From NCBI RefSeq assembly GCF_030867145.1, contig NC_134420.1:6127823-6191822 (forward strand): a stretch of 64,000 bases of DNA, in the 5' to 3' direction. Below are positions 41,990 to 54,600 of this stretch, one piece after another (the stretch's first letter is position 1; each line of letters opens with the position of its first letter). Both the position numbers and the translations under genes were made by a program. This stretch comes from Opisthocomus hoazin. Its lineage: Eukaryota > Chordata > Aves > Opisthocomiformes > Opisthocomidae. Under the pieces are notes generated by a model. It was not told the origin of the DNA. It did no database searches and saw nothing but the letters and a program-made list of their open reading frames with translations.

Positions 41990-44900
41990 AGAAACATTGT
42001 AGTCTCTTGTCATTTTTTTAGATGCACTTTAATATAGATGACTAAAATTATTGTCATTGCAGAATAAATTCTGCTATTGACATGGAGGTGGTATCTTATG
42101 TCCCAGCTGGGAGGTATGCTGAATATCCAACGTCCTGCATTGCCTCCTCTCTCTCCAGCCATGCACAGATGTATAGTGGGAGAGGCAACTAACTCTGGTT
42201 CGCTGCTCCTCCTCCTGTAAGAAAGGCTGGAGTAGGCGTCGAAGAGAAAGGAGCAGGAGGATCAACATGCCAGCCAATGCAGCGAAACTGGGAAAGACAG
42301 ACCAATCTGTGTTAGCTAAAGAGCTGGCACAGATCAGCATTCTCTAAAGCAAATAAAAAGAATCACAGACTGCTGTTCTTGGAATTTGTTTCCTTCCTTG
42401 CTCCTACAACAAGACTCCTTTAACTGAAACATAATGTTTCTTTCCGTCCATCTTTGGATAGACTCTACAGGAATCTGTAAATTCCACAAATCCTATAAGT
42501 AAGTCTTTTTCTAACAAAATTTTTACTCTTCAGTAATTTTTTTGCACCCTGTAGAAGAATATAGAAACACCAAACTGAACAAAAGGCTGCAAAACACTAG
42601 GCAGAGCAGTAAGGGGCCCAGTGTTTCTCACCAATAAACTAGTTATCATGAGATGCGAAGTCAGGTAACACAAAAAGTTACTGCTAATTGTTTTGATGAA
42701 CTGGTGTGATGTTGCCATGGAAACATCCTGAAAGATTAAAAAGTGGGATAAATAGGGGCTATAAAAGTACAATTGTATTTATTGTCGTAAGTGGACAGCT
42801 CAGAAAATGAAAACTAATTAACAAAATTAAAATTCATTCTTCTTAGTTTTCAGCCTAATCTTACAGGTTCTCTATCTTTTGAAATTGTTTCAATAATTTT
42901 CTTTCATTAAATACAGGTAATTTTTTTTTCTTATTAGTTTGACACCTTTTATTTACTTTGAACAAGGGACAGACTTTAATGTAGGCATTAGACATTGCAT
43001 TGTTCAGCCATGTACGACTCAGTGGGAACTCAACAATTGCCTTTAAATGATACACCACCTTAGGGTCCTCCACAATTCTTTTTCTAGCTCTCTGCTTCTG
43101 CTTGGACTCCTTTACTTACTCTTTAAATTGCAGTGCAGAGGAATTTGTTCATCTGGGAGGGAAGGGGAGCATGACGGGTTTCAAGATTTTTGCTTCTTCA
43201 CAGACTCATATTCACAGAAAAATACAAGAACCAGATGTCAGAAACATGACTGAGAAAGAAGAAGGGGACATGGAGAAAACTGGGCTCTTGCAAAGGATGG
43301 CTGAGTGAAGACAAGCAGCAACACCTGGATCTGTTATAGGGAAAAAGAGGGTTGAGAGGACATGACCCTTCACCTAAACGCCTATATTTCTTCTCAGTAA
43401 ATATGTTTATGTTTCCCCCTTGCTACTTCATTTTCATAAAGCATCATCACTAAAAAATACCTCTTAAGCCTCTTCTGAACTGTGCCCTCTCTGCCCAGAG
43501 GTTTCTCTTCCTCCCTCAGATTCAAGGACTAGCTCTGCAGAGGCGTTGCACTTGTATGGCACAGTGTTCATCTTTTGGAACTCTCAGCAGCTCAGATCAT
43601 ACCCGTTTATCAATCAGACCGTGTTCACAGTCACTAGATCATTTTGTCCTGTCACTTCTTTCTGGTCTGTTCCCCTGTTTGATACTCTCTGCTCACTTGC
43701 TACATTGGAAAAAAGGAAAGGAATTGTTACTCACAGTTTTATTTACTGGTTATCTATCTTTTCAGTGAAGAACAATAAGTAAAAGGAAGAGGTAGAATCC
43801 AGACTCCATAAAGTCATTAGAAAAACTTTGAATTTATGTGAGGTAGAATATCACCTCAAATGTTTAACTTGACACCCTCAAATGGTTTCATATAGATAGT
43901 ATCACTCAAACAGTGACAATTTTTTAGATATTTGAACCTGCATTGGTCAGATCCCTTCTGTTAACACACACTCTTTTTTGCAGAGATAAAGCTGTCATAA
44001 AGTGCTCTTTGCTCTCAGAAGTGATCATGAAATTCAATGGACCAAATTTCATAAAAACACTTTTCTATGGGGGAAAAGAAAGCCTCAAGGTAAAGGTTGA
44101 ATAACAGTGACAAAAGAATATCTGCAAATATGAATGAAGTCCTCTTTCAGCATGAAGCTACGAATAGGAATGAATGTGGAAGTCAGAATAAATGTCACAG
44201 TTCAAAGCCGTGCTGTTAGAAAGATAACATCACAGTCTTAGTTGCTGTCTCTGAAAGATGAAATGTTTTGTTCCTTTCAGGATAAGCTGTGAAGGAGTTT
44301 GAAGGCTAGTCCAAGTCTAGATTAACTACTTCACAGCAGCTGCTTTTGTCCTTATTTTGAATTTGTCTGTTTGTTTTGCTTGAATAAGTTTCATTGCACT
44401 TGGAGATATAAGAGTAAATAATCAAAGGAACTAGAACTACAGACAGCTATTTTAATTAGATGTCTATGCATATCCTCTCTGATCCAGATAACGTGTCTGA
44501 TGTTGCTGTTCTAGCTTTGCTTAACACTTTTTCACTCTATTGTAAGCCGAAGCTCAGCAAAGAATGAAATCTATTACATATTCATATCTGTACAACTACT
44601 GAAGCTTGTGTACTTAGTTATGCTGAGGTTAAGTGCTTAGAAAGTATCTTCCATGTTTGAGAAATCATGTTACAAAATGATTGCTGGCAAATGCCCCCTT
44701 GGTAAGGCGTTTAACATTACAAACATAAAATCCTTGCAAATTTTGCTTTAGGTGAAGCCACAGTCTCTCAAATACCATGGGTGAGGCATTAGAAAACAAT
44801 ACAAAAAAAAGATTTTGAGTGAGAGTCCAACCTCTGGCAGGCTCTTCTCTATAAGAAAGTAAGTAGAGAAGAAGTATAAAAGGCAGATTTAATGTCAAAC

Positions 44901-45090
44901 ATAAAATATAAATAGAAGTTAGAAGTTACAGGAAATAAAGTGTTGCAGGAAATTTAAGGAAAAGCTTATACAAGAGCTGCCAAATTTCCTCACTTTTTTT
45001 CATGGCAGTAGTGAGAAATAAAAAGCTGCATATGAAATCCTAAATATCTGGTCCACCCTATCCTGAATCTAAGGTATGATCAGAAGTTGG
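41990..45090. other. Intergenic DNA immediately downstream of SLC17A6
   Basis: Mostly AT-rich. A moderately GC-richer stretch at 42074-42345 holds an 88-codon - strand open frame with a predicted membrane segment (see findings). No other gene signal is seen. Confidence 0.6.
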
Positions 45091-45099
45091 CTCAGAAGT

Positions 45100-45660
45100 T
45101 GTTTACCACGTTCTAGCTGCACTCTGCCCTGTCCTAACCCAGTTTCTAACACGTTTCTCTGTCAGTGTCATAAGGGCACTTACAGGCCTGAATTGCCCTG
45201 AGCATCCTTCCCTGGCACGCCCCACTTGCACCCTCACCCATGACCCAGGAGTCCCATTTCAGCTCTGGCCCGGGCTTCCCTGTCTCTGCTCTGTGTCCTA
45301 AATAGAAGCTGGATCTAGGTTGCATCCTTGCCACAAGCCCTGCCTCTGGCCCAACTTCTGCTGCTCCTGAGAGGCCTCTCTGGATGAGCCCTGGACCTGA
45401 TTCATCCCTCACTGTCTCTGGGACCGTCGGTGGAGCTAGCACCCTGCTCTGCCCATGATGCTCAGAACCTGTGGGACTGCACCCTGGTCCATAAGGGCAC
45501 AACCAGCAGCTGGGTCACCTTCAGATTGTGATTCATGTCCCCAACGAGCTGCCCTTCCCCCTCTTCCTGCTCCCTGTGGGACACGTTCCATGTTGTGCAG
45601 GTGACAAACTTGCTAAACTTCACATAAGGTCTATTTGCAATCTTGAAATTAAGCACCTTT
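45100..45660. other. GC-rich block of unknown origin
   Basis: About 550 bases of C/T-rich + strand sequence sit sharply within AT-rich surroundings. The - strand is open at 45146-45502 and 45462-45704, but the translations are rich in Gly, Pro and Ser and show no domain. It looks more like a decayed repeat or an old retrotransposed fragment than a gene; I cannot name a family. Confidence 0.4.
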
Positions 45661-45700
45661 GTTGGTCCCTGAAGAAGCAGAATGGTGCGTAATGATACCA

Positions 45701-48700
45701 TCATTATTTTCTTAACTTACAATGAAACATACTGGCATGTGGGGCAGGAGATCTAACCTGCTAGATACCAGAGCATACTGCCTCATTTGTAGTAGGTTTT
45801 GGATTCCTACTTAAGGTCTGTCTCTCTCACAGATGTACTCTGCCATCATGGATATACTCATGGTGCCAGTTTCCATTTCCAGGAGGAGCTATGTTTAATT
45901 CATCACTGTGTCTTGGTGGAACTGAATCAAGTTTTCATCCTTGCACCCACTACAGGTTTTCTTCACTGGACACAGGAAGCTACTACTACTATCCTCAGTC
46001 CTTCTGCTGGAGATGATCAATGTTTGCTTGCACTTTAACTAGCTTTTCAAAACTGATATTTCTTTACACTGCTCCCGGTTAGGCACTGTTGCGTGATGGC
46101 ATGCTGTCTGCTCGCAAAAGTATGGAGAAAATGGTCTTCTTGATCTTTGCATTAACCAGTGTCAGAAGTTAAGACTGATGGTTTGCAAAACTGGCGATCA
46201 AGGCATTACAAAGACTAACACAAACTTGTACAACTGACAAGGAATTGATGATGAGGTGTTGCTTGTACCCTGAGGATCAAATGGCAGGTGTTATGCACGA
46301 AGAATAACGAATGAGATGAAAATCTGACATGGACAAACAGTACAGCTATATTTGGTTTAGCAAGATCCCAATTCATACTAAGTAGTATGAATTCATTCAC
46401 ATCTACTCTGACTGTGACACCTTGAACACTCAATATATAATTTATACATGTGCAAATTTACTTCCTACTTTTCTTTCAGAAAATACAGAGATTACATGTC
46501 ATTAGCAACAACAAAATAAACTGGTTCACTTAATCAGCAATAGGAAGAATTTTATTTCAAATGGCAAACATCTTCTATGAGAAAGACAGCAGCTGTTCAC
46601 AAAAAAGATGGTTATTAAAATTAATCCAATTGTAAAACTTCACTTAAAATTTAACATGAAACACGTTAGAGTATTCTTCTAGGTCTATATATACATACAC
46701 ATACAGGTAAATATAATATGCACATATATGTACATAATATATGGGTACTTGGAACAGTAATAGGAGAGAATTCTTAATGTACACAGAAAGATTTGAGTTT
46801 TCTTTTGACCTTATCAAAATCCTAATCTGTCTTCAGCAAGTTCAAATAGCACTTACGTAAGTCTCTTCTCAAAACCACTACAATCAATGATAGACATGGA
46901 TATTAGCAACAAGTAACAAAAATTTTAAATCATACATAAGAAGTTTGGTTGGTTTTGTTCTCTCTGAGAAGATCCTGAAGTCTCATAGCTTGAGGGAACT
47001 TCAGAACAGCAGCCTAAATAAGGTCTGTAAAACTGGGTGGGAATATTGGCAGGAAGCACTTGGTGTTGTATTGCTTATCTTGACATTTCCACCATTACAT
47101 TTTCCAGGTCACAAATGTAGAATAATCTGTTATTTATTTTCCCCATAGCAGGAACTTAGTATTTAGTACTTACTTAAGTTGATATAATTAAGGTTTAAAT
47201 ATTTCTAGAGGTATGAATGCCTAATAATGTTCCCCAATTTAAGGGATCTACTTGAATTCAGACTGTACTTTTTCAGAGCATCTCTGTTCTCTCTTGAAAA
47301 AGAAATATGAAAAAGAACTTTCCTTGAAGAATGGAATTTCTTTCACTTATTCAAATGGTTGCACGTCTCCTGCAAGGGTTTCAAGTTTCCTGTGCATCAC
47401 ACTTACTGAAAAATCTGAACTGATTAAGCAGGACATGCGCTGTAAAAATGATACTTACCAGGAAACGTTGGACATCATGCCATGCAGATGAATAGCACAT
47501 GCACTGCAAAAATGTGTCAAGGTCCACACAAACAGTGTCTGGTTTAAATCAGTGTTCAGAAAGTGTGAGTGGATGGCTGGATGTCCAAGGCTCCAGATAG
47601 GGGAAAAAATTCCTCATACTTTGGAAAATATTTCTGATTGATACGAGGAGTCATATCTAGAAGAATCGAGATACAGCCCTACTGACTTCTTTACATCTCT
47701 CCACCTTTCTGAGCATCTGTGATGGTCAGCAAATCAAAGAGAGAGGTCACAATTAGGTCAAAAAAAGATGCAAAAAAACAAGTAAAAATTGTACTTGGAA
47801 GCAGACAATGAACTAGATAAAAAAGCATTTAAAAAAAAAAAAGGATAGCATTGTTAAAATTGGAAGATTGCCATTTAATTAAAGTTTGTCTTGTATAATC
47901 AATTAAATGTGTCAACACTGGATAAGTGCCATAGATGGCCATGAACTAAAGAAGTTTGTGAGCAGGGTATGATAATTTTCTTCAAGGTAAACATCAGAAC
48001 AATAAACAGAACTGCTTTCAATTTTAATCTGGAAAGTTACAATGATATTTTCTTTTTTGTAAATGCTGCTTTATGGAATTAAAATAGGATCAAATAAAGA
48101 CAAGGTCAACCAAAGCACAACTTCTTTCTCAGCTGTGTTTTTCTGTGCGGTTATGTCTGATCACAGGAACAATAAAGCACAAAGTGTTTATCCTGTAGAG
48201 ATGAAGCACCAAATTACATGTGATGTATGAAAAGATGCTTGTTGGCATGTACAAGGCTTATGCAGAATATCACAAGCACGGTAAGTTGAAGACCACCTAG
48301 CTCCACTGTAGGAATCCTGAAGACAGTGATCCACAGTTATTTCTTGACTGGTAACGTGACGGTATACAATAGGATGAGACTATGAAAAGGTGGACCGGCT
48401 GTGCTTTGTGAGTTAGTATTCTCCATTGCATGAACATGCAAATCCTAATTACTGTTGACATATGCCCTTCAATAATAAAAATATAACAGTAATCTCAGTC
48501 TAAAGTCTAAAAGAAGGACTAATTCATACAACATATGTATACATCCTCCAAAAACTTTTCAGATCATTTCAAGCAATCTGAAAATGAAATATATTAAAAA
48601 TTTAATTAAATATGTTAAATATTATTTTAAAAATATGTTTCAGAAAACATAACTTTGATTTTGTTTTTTGCGTATTTCTCTTATATCTCCATCATACCTA

Positions 48701-51400
48701 CCAAATTAAAACCCAATCTTTCTTTCTTTTTCAGATATGGTCTGGGTCATGCCGAGAAGCTTAAAATTTGAATTTTTCATAAATTAATATACCTTTCTTA
48801 TCAAATGAAATAATTATTTTTGTATGCTGAACACATTCAGTAATGAATGAGATGGAAATGAAAATCTGAGAAACCAGAATTACCTCCTTAGGCCAATTAT
48901 TTCAAAGAGCATTTGTGTGTGTGTGTGCTTCACACAATTGAAAGGGTATGTGTTTAAAAAGCGTTTCCTAGTTAATTTATATTCTTGTCTTAGAATATCA
49001 TTATTAGCCTAGAAACTTGTTCATACAATGCCAGCCTTACTGCAACCGTCATTTACTGTTTATATTGCTAAATGTAAATCCTCCACGTTTTATTTAGAAT
49101 AAAATCCTTTGGGCCTTCAGTGGTTTATTTGTTCTTGTGCATTAATTTGGTTTGAGAGGACACGAAAACTACTTGGCAGAAAATATACAAGCTGAAATAA
49201 TTACTGTGAAGTTGTAATATCACCACTCTTTTTTATTTAACTATTGGCACTCATTTAAGATGTATTCCCTAACTGATACTTCAATGCACAGACCGTGAAA
49301 CTTTGGAGAATTGGGCCCTGTCCGCTATAAAACACCCAGTTCTGTTCCCTGCGGAGGCAATGTGTTTTGAAGACATTGACTTCACTACAAGGAAGAGAAA
49401 CCAAGTTTCTCAAAATCGCCACTGTCGCACCCGTGACTGAACACTGTGCTACGTAACAGGCACACTGCATGCACTGATACTCTGTTCTGGAGCAGCCGCT
49501 GCCAGGCAGGAGGCAATCTGCAGTGCTGCTGCTCACTAGATTTCGGTCTATATTCCCATTTAACAGAATGGAAGAACCGAAACAGAGAGAGAGACCTAGC
49601 TGTATTTTCCCCAAACTCAGAGCTCCTGGTATTTGCTCGTTCTCTGTCGGGATGCAAGCTATATCTTCACAGGACTTTGCAGTGAAAGCGGATCAGCTCC
49701 AGAGTAGTCCTTGGCTACAGCTGCTGCTGCAGTGAATCAGAGCCTCAAATGTAAGCCTCTCATATTCCAGGCAAACGTTCAAATCCTTCTGTCGCTGAAC
49801 TGATCTGTAATCTCCTGATCTCTTCTGTTTACTTAGCCTGTGTTGGTAAGACTATTTGAAGCACAGAGAAATGATGTCTTTATGGCACAGAGGAGAACTG
49901 GGGAAGGTATGGTTCCTGATCACTGAGCGATGCATCTGTGTCCACCCACCACAGTGCCCAAGTGATGGGTGTTCCAGATGTTCTACTTCCAGTGTCAGTT
50001 AGGCAATGCATCGGAATGAACACCTACACTTCTGTTGGCAGTGACTATGGTAAGTCACACAAGAAAGAGAATCCCAGAAAATAACAAAATGAAACAACCT
50101 AGAGGCATAATGTTGTCAGAAAAAATGCCTATTTGACTAATAAGTGAACCTGGAGGCACTGCTTGGAAATGTTTATTTTCTCTTTTGTTCTTGATTCATT
50201 TAATCTGATGAATCTATCACTTTCAGTTATGTTATGAAAATGAAACAGTGGATTGTATGCAAGTTGATTAACAGCAACATGTTGGTAGCATGACCTAATC
50301 ATTCCCTGCAGGATTACTATTTCCTTTCTTGTTTCATTTCAAGATACTTCAGCTTTATTTTTCTGCAATGAAATTACAAATCATGTGATTCATCCTGGAA
50401 TAATCTCATAAAAATAATCAAAAAGGCTTGCAGAAGAAGGAAAGTGTGAGAAAGAATGAGACAGAAAAGAGTCTTCCAGCTGACTAAGGGGAGAGATTTA
50501 AAGGTCACCATCAAAACAGGCTTCAAAACCAAACACCAGAAAAGACAATAAAATCAATTAGGAAAATTGTATTGTTGATGTTTGAAAGTTAACTGTCTTA
50601 ATAACAGAGTATAGACACATTATGTATTCAAACACTTTTGGGAAACCTCAATGTCTTCCAAAATAAAAGGTCTATGCGATTTTTATTAGGAGCTCAAATT
50701 TATTTTAAAAACATTTTTGATGTGCATATGTTAGAGTTTCTGTGGACAAGAAGTATTTATAGGATAGCTTGAAGCCTGGCATCCCGTTAAGTGTGACTTC
50801 ACTTCTGTTGCCTGAATAAACAACGTAGGACCCACAGAGACTCTGTCATTTGTGGCAAAATGGTGTTGATCTCCTGGGGAAAAATGCTGGAGTCCGTCAC
50901 TTCATTTGTTGTGTGTGGTCATTAATTTAATTTGTGATTACTAGCAAAGTACAGGAAGATACACACAGATGAATTATTGATCTGCTTTTGGGCACTAATT
51001 AGAACAGGTTTACAGTTAATCTCTAAAGCACTCTTTATCTTGTATGCAATAAAAGAAGACCAAATTTAATTTGTCCTCTGTTGTTCTTGTGATTAATTGA
51101 ATGTATGAAACCAAATCAGCATTATATTCCTAACAAGGCATTTGTAAATGAACATTCTGGTTTGCAGACATCATTCTCCTTATTCTATATCTGTAGAAAG
51201 AACAAAGATAGTCAGTAACAACTTTGACAGAAGGCAGGGCTTGGGGTAAATTTAGCTATATGCTAATACTTGATTTGCAGCACACAAAATGCTTTACTAA
51301 GAAAACATAGTAAAAATGAAAAAAAAATCCTACTATTTCGTAGTAGTAAGATAGTAGTTTATCGTATGATTATATACTGACAATGTCTTTCTCCTTTCCC
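45701..51400. other. AT-rich intergenic DNA
   Basis: No gene is supported. It contains an AT/purine-pyrimidine alternating stretch near 46685-46745, an A12 run at 47831-47842, a (TG)7 microsatellite at 48914-48927 and a somewhat GC-richer island at about 49255-49760 with overlapping short frames on both strands. Confidence 0.6.
48914..48927 (+). repeat. (TG)7 microsatellite
   Basis: Seven uninterrupted TG units. Confidence 0.9.
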
Positions 51401-51409
51401 TTTCTCCTC

Positions 51410-51671
51410 CCTCACCTCTCCGAGCCTGCGGTGTGACATTTACTATGGTGCAGCAGCCAAGCTGGAGCTCCACTGAGAGCTCCCTCTGCGACGGGGCCGT
51501 TGTCAGCTGTGGGCAGCGCTGCTGCAGGGCTGCTCCTTTCTCCCCTTGCCATGAGAAACAGCAGTTTCAAACAGCAGCTTTGGCCACAGACAGTTTGAAA
51601 GCAGGAGCCTGACTGCCTGTGCTGCCAGCAGAAATGTCATGTCACACTTGATCATTAGGTATCACTTCCAG
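51410..51671 (+). other. Small GC-rich island ending in a strong splice donor
   Basis: About 260 bases of GC-rich, CpG-containing sequence in AT-rich surroundings. It ends CACTTCCAG followed by GTAAGC at 51672, a good 5' splice site. This resembles the first exon of an unannotated, perhaps non-coding, transcript on the + strand. No convincing coding frame is present. Confidence 0.25.
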
Positions 51672-51680
51672 GTAAGCAAA

Positions 51681-54600
51681 ACTAGACTTTACAAAGCATC
51701 ATCTTTCAGCAGGATCCTTTTGTACTAATTAGTTTTTATGTTATTTTTAAAGGCAACATGTTTTAGATGATCCTCCATTTTGATAGGACACAAAAAATGT
51801 GACACAATCTGTATATTAAACTGGAGAAATGAAGATGTCTACATGAAATAACAGTTCTAATTTGTTTATGTTTGTTACTTTAAAAACTCTGTTAATGCTA
51901 CTGAAATTCACATTATGGTTTTTGCCTTAGCATTAACGATTACCTCACTACTTAGTACTGTTAGATTTGTTACACTTTAAAAAACAGAAAACCAGAATCT
52001 CTCCTTTTTCTCTTGAGGCGTAAAAGCAGGTTGAAGTCCACAGACAGAAGAATAAACACTCCTTGTAATTTCTCCCGCCTTCTGCCACCTCCAGATGATG
52101 CTCAGATACCAAGCTGAGCATGTGCAACATACACTTGCTAAAAATGCTAGTTGCTGCTCTGTATGTTTGTATGTATATCCATATGTGTGTGTATATAAAG
52201 ATTTAAGACTGCAGAGACAAGTATTAACAGTTAGGAGACAACAGAATGAAAATTTGCATGCACAACCCTAATCGGCTCCTTTTCCATATATATTCTGAAA
52301 CAACACACAATCAACAAATCTATTTTTCCACAAAATCTCCTTGTCGTTCAGCACACAAATAAATACCATAAACTAATGAGCAGCTATTGAATATGTTGTT
52401 TTCTCCTCTTTGTTCAATGTTATCACCTCATTTAAATACTGGTTTCAAGACAGAAAGATTAATTTTCTTATTTACTCTTCAGTAATACCCATCACTACAG
52501 TGTCCTAGTGCTTCAGACATTGATCTGCATTTCCTTAGCACCTATAGAAGAGGGTTCTGACTGCACGCTTAGGTAGAGAACTAGTAGAAAAAATGAAAAT
52601 AACTAATTTATAGGGCACTAATTTGAGAGTTTTTAATCCTGATTTTTCAGAACAATTGACGATAAATAAAACTACCCAAGTTTATAATACAGTCTCCCAT
52701 ATTGGCTGCAGTTACGAATGCTCTAATGTCATCAATCAGACCTATCATCTGACCAAAATCAGATTGCATCATCTCACACTATCCTCCTGGAAATAAGAAA
52801 TGCAATTATTTAATATCTATGAGAAGTTTTGTTTGCTTTGTTTAATAACCCTAGTTTCAATCTAGAAGTTTTGGAACAAGAAAAAAAGAAATTAGTTCAT
52901 TGGGATGGCACTCAACAGTCTCAAATAAAACATCAGCTCTTTTGCTAGTAGTTTGCTAGCAATCTTCTGCCTTAGTCACCACACATTTTTCAACTAATGC
53001 AACAAGCCACTTTTATTTATCTATAGAAACTGTTTGCTGTGTAATGAATTAGTTGTTCTTGATAGCACAGTATAGTAGTGTAGTGCCCAATCCCTGGCCT
53101 GTGTTCCTCGCCTCACTCTCCATCAGGCCAAATCTGCAAACTGCAGTTACCAGTCCAGTTTATAATCTCAATTTCATTTGATTCCTTAGTTCAGAGGACC
53201 ATTTGGGCAGCAAAATTGTTGTACCTAATCTACCTATATACTCACCTTTTTATGCGGTTGCTAAGAGCAGCTGTCATGGTTTACATCACCCACGGAATCT
53301 TTTTCACAGGGGTTCTCCTTGAGCTGGAGCCCCATGTGGAATTTGTTTCTGTGCATGCAGATAAATATTTTTGTATTTGAGTACGATGAAGTGGGCATTT
53401 TTTGCTAAATTTCAGTGGACAAATACAATGATTGCACATGCTACACTGGAGCCTAAATATTCAAAAGCATGCTTTCAAAAATGTCAAAGTTAAAAGTATT
53501 TCATACTGATTTAATTGTCTAAATAAGTAATTATCAATTTCTGGAAGGTTGGCTTCTTAGCCTGTGAAAGAATGTTTTTGTATGTCATGTATATTGCAGA
53601 AATGGACAGAAGTGAATGGACTATGTTGGTAGTATCAAAGCAAGAGGGTTGCAAAGAGATGGTTGCTCCACTTTGGTAGTGTACCTCTACTGTCTTGAGA
53701 CGATGCAGGCAAGTTCAATACAAGTAAGAGCATCCCCCATACATCTGCCATTTAAATTTTGGAGGACTTCATTATGCGCATTTTTTATGAGTTCACACAC
53801 ATTGAAAAAAAAAGTCAGGCAAAATTCCAAGAAACAAATCAGTTTGAAAATGAATATAATGAAACTGCTGAGCTACTTTATGAAATAATTCTGCCTTCAA
53901 ATAACTGGGTTATTTTTCATAGCTATTTACTCAAGAATCAAAGCCTGTATGTACATTTAAGCAAATATCAAAAAAAAACCCCTTCTACAAACTGAAACGT
54001 GCAGGAGTTCTGTCTAAAAAAGGTAACTCCACAAGGAGCCACTAGAGTATAAGAAATTTCACTTATTTGTAAATTCATGAGAAATATAGTTAGTCAAATC
54101 CAGACAATGAATTATGAATGGTTCTGAGCAAAGGGGGAAACTGTACATCCTGTACAACTGACAAAGAACATTATAGCAACCGAATACTGAGAAAAATACT
54201 GAATATAAAATAAATAGTAACAGACAACATGAAAACATTTTTCTATCTCAAAGCTGCCAATCTAGTGGTGAAGTATACAGTTTGAAGATGTTGTCCTTTA
54301 TTTACATAAAGAATGAAATGCTACAGGCATGAATTCTGTCATCTATCTGTCTATGGTATTTCTGATGCCTCCCCATCTTTTAGTTAGTCATATCTGTTTC
54401 TGTAAATAGCTGTTTTTAAAGAGAAAAATTTGCCATTTTTAAGTATATAAAAACCAGAAGTCTGGCTACTATATTAGATAACAGCAAAGCAGAGCTGGCA
54501 GCATGATGTGCCAAAGGTCAGACTCTCAAAGTGTAGTTGCATACTTCTAGCTACTCCTACTTTTGCATACTTTTGACATGTGTCTCACATCCTTCATGTC

